Below, piece by piece: positions 62,101 through 64,000 of a DNA stretch of 64,000 bases. The position numbers and the translations under genes are program-made. How positions within the stretch are numbered: position 1 is the first letter of the stretch; every line of letters begins with the position of its first letter. Source of the stretch: Arcuatula senhousia. Taxonomy: Eukaryota; Mollusca; Bivalvia; Mytilida; Mytilidae. The notes beneath the pieces are model-generated. The model did not search any database. It was given only the letters and a program-made list of their open reading frames with translations, and was not told the DNA's origin. The stretch lies in the NCBI GenBank assembly GCA_963971305.1, contig OZ020306.1, positions 42,181,512-42,245,511 of the forward strand, in the 5' to 3' direction.

Positions 62101-64000
62101 TTATTGCAATAATTAATCTTTTGGTAGGGCAGATTGACGATATTGCGAATAGGAAACGAATAGGTAACAGGCGTTTCACAGCTAGAAGACACATGAGATC
62201 TACACTTTATTGACATGAAAAGGTTAATTATGTCAAGTCTCATTGCTTCTAACCTCATTTATCCCAATAATCAATCTATTGGTAGGGCAGATTTTCTGTA
62301 TTTCGTATAAGAAACGAATAGGAAACGAATAGGCAACAGGCTTTTCACAGCTAGAAGACATTCGAGATCAATCCTTTTATTGCTATGAAAAGGTTAATTA
62401 TGTCAAGTCTCATTGCCTCTTACCTCATTTATCCCAATAATCAATCTATTGGTAGGGCAGATTTTCGGTATTTCGAATAAGAAACGAATAGGTAACAAGC
62501 ATTTCACAGCTAAAAGACACATGAGACCTACACTTTATTGACATGAAAAGGTGAATTATATCAAGTCTCATTGCCTGTAACCTCATTTATCCCAATAATT
62601 AATCTAATGGTAGGGCAAATTAACGCTATTTCGAATAGGTAACGAATGGGAAACGAATAGGTAACAAGCGTTTCACAGCTAGAAGACACATGACACCTAC
62701 ACTTTATTGACATGAAAAGGTGAAATATATCAAGTCTCATTGCTTGTATCCTCATTTATCCCAATAATTAATCTAATGGTAGGGCAAATTAACGCTATTT
62801 CGAATAGGTAACGAATGGGAAACGAATAGGTAACAAGCGTTTCACAGCTAGAAGACACATGAGACCTACACTTTATTAACATGAAAAGGTTAATTATATC
62901 AAGTCTCATTGCCTCTAACCTCATTTTTCCCAATAATCAATCTATTGGTAGGGCAGATTTTCGGTATTTCGAATAAGAAACGAATGGGAAACGAATAGGT
63001 AACAGGCTTATCACAGCTAAAAGACACATGGGATCAACCCTTTATTGCTATGAAAAGGTTAATTATGTCAAGTCTCATTGCCTGTAACCTCACTTATCGC
63101 AATAATTAATCTTTTGGTAGGGCAGATTGACGATATTGCGAATAGGAAACGAATAGGTAACAGGCGTTTCACAGCTAGAAGACACATGGGATCAACCCTT
63201 TATTGACATGAAAAGGTTAATTATGTCAAGTCTCATTGCCTGTAACCTCATTTATCCCAATGATTAATCTAATGGTAGGGCAAATTAACGCTATTCCGAA
63301 TAGGTAACGAATGGGAAACGAATAGGTAACAAGCATTTCACAGCTAAAAGACACATGAGACCTACACTTTATTGACATGAAAAGGTGAAATATATCAAGT
63401 CTCATTGCTTGTAACCTCATTTGTCCCAATAATTAATCTAATGGTAGGGCAAATTAACGCTATTTCGAATAGGTAACGAATGGGAAACGAATAGGTAACA
63501 AGCGTTTCACAGCTAGAAGACACATGAGATCTACACTTTATTGACATGAAAAGGTTAATTATGTCAAGTCTCATTGCCTCTAACCTCATTTATCCCATAA
63601 TCAATCAATTGGTAGGGCAGATTTTCAGTATTTCGAATAAGAAACGAATAGGAAACGAATAGGTAACAGGCTTTTCAAAGCTAGAAGTTATATGAGATCA
63701 ATCCTTTTATTGCTATGAAAAGGTTAATTATGTCAAGTCTCATTGCCTGTAACCTCATTTATCGCAATAATTAATCTTTTGGTAGGGCAGATTGACGATA
63801 TTGCAAATAGGAAACGAATAGGTAACAGGCGTTTCACAGCTAGAAGACACATGAGATCTACACTTTATTGACATGAAAAGGTTAATTATGTCAAGTCTCA
63901 TTGCCTCTAACCTCATTTATCCCATAATCAATCTATTGGTAGGGCAGATTTTCAGTATTTCGAATAAGAAACGAATAGGAAACGAATAGGTAACAGGCTT
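56130..64000. repeat. Satellite array, ~165-169 bp monomers in a four-monomer higher-order repeat
   Basis: From about 56130 to the window end every ~166 bp repeats a unit with AACGAATAGGTAACAGGC, TTTCACAGCTAGAAGACACA, CTTTATTGACATGAAAAGG, GTCAAGTCTCATTGCCT and CTCATTTATCCCAATAA. Right of about 57575 four monomer types can be told apart by the bases after GGTAACA (GGCTT, GGCGT, AGCAT, AGCGT) and often run in that order. Equivalent positions recur at 169 and 665 bp (for example 57575, 58240, 58905). A longer block recurs at 4321 bp (58905 and 63226). Monomers left of 57500 are more diverged. A 64-codon minus-strand frame recurs but is a by-product. Confidence 0.92.

Noticed and set aside
57575..63589. 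Recurring 64-67 codon minus-strand frame starting MRLEAMRLDI or MRLQAMRLDI
   Set aside because: It repeats with the satellite monomer and has no start context, splice link or family similarity. Conservation between copies reflects homogenisation of the array, not protein selection.
55936..64000. CRISPR-like regular repeats
   Set aside because: The repeats are head-to-tail monomers without unique spacers, in an animal intron or satellite; this is not a CRISPR array.

Overview
This 64 kb window is AT-rich, intron-rich animal DNA, most likely from a marine bivalve close to mussels (Mytilus). That placement is an inference. It rests on the gene set, on repeats resembling bivalve families (elements whose repeats read 'gggcaataactcctataagg', and a MITE with TACTGTGG ends), and on a large gene of tandem SRCR domains. 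There is no operon, CRISPR array or prokaryotic signal.

Layout. (1) 1452-9946, plus strand: the last eight coding exons of GPS2, the NCoR/SMRT-HDAC3 corepressor subunit; its 5' part lies left of the window. The 3' UTR runs to a poly(A) signal at 10644. (2) 10670-13672: intergenic repeats. (3) 13673-19462, plus: a six-exon gene for a lysine-rich coiled-coil protein of 197 aa that I do not recognise. Its first intron holds a retroelement remnant that a second repeat has invaded. (4) 21237-22700, minus: a two-exon KCTD-type BTB protein of 165 aa, convergent with gene 3. (5) 22701-25559: intergenic, with a 784 bp foldback element. (6) 25560 to at least 55634, plus: a large gene with ten tandem group-A SRCR domains (the tenth only half visible), probably a secreted or surface scavenger-receptor/DMBT1-like protein. 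Each domain is split over two exons of near-constant size (148 + 164 bp) with phase-1 introns at domain borders. The introns are full of mobile elements. (7) 55920-64000: an 8 kb satellite of ~166 bp monomers in higher-order repeats that continues past the window edge, following the first half-exon of SRCR domain 10.

Most promising for follow-up: a 53 bp minisatellite that copies an SRCR exon end with its splice donor seven times; a 33-residue in-frame insertion in SRCR domain 6 and loss of a disulfide cysteine in domain 8; a 4.6 kb element with ~1.3 kb inverted arms carrying a 26 bp minisatellite; four MITE-like elements bounded by TTAA or near-TTAA; a class of repeats that share terminal hairpins and internal long tandem units, one carrying ERE-like palindromes; a nested insertion with its empty site also in the window; and a splice acceptor placed at the 3' end of a retroelement.

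Exon borders were assigned by eye from GT/AG sites, reading phase and homology; there is no transcript evidence.
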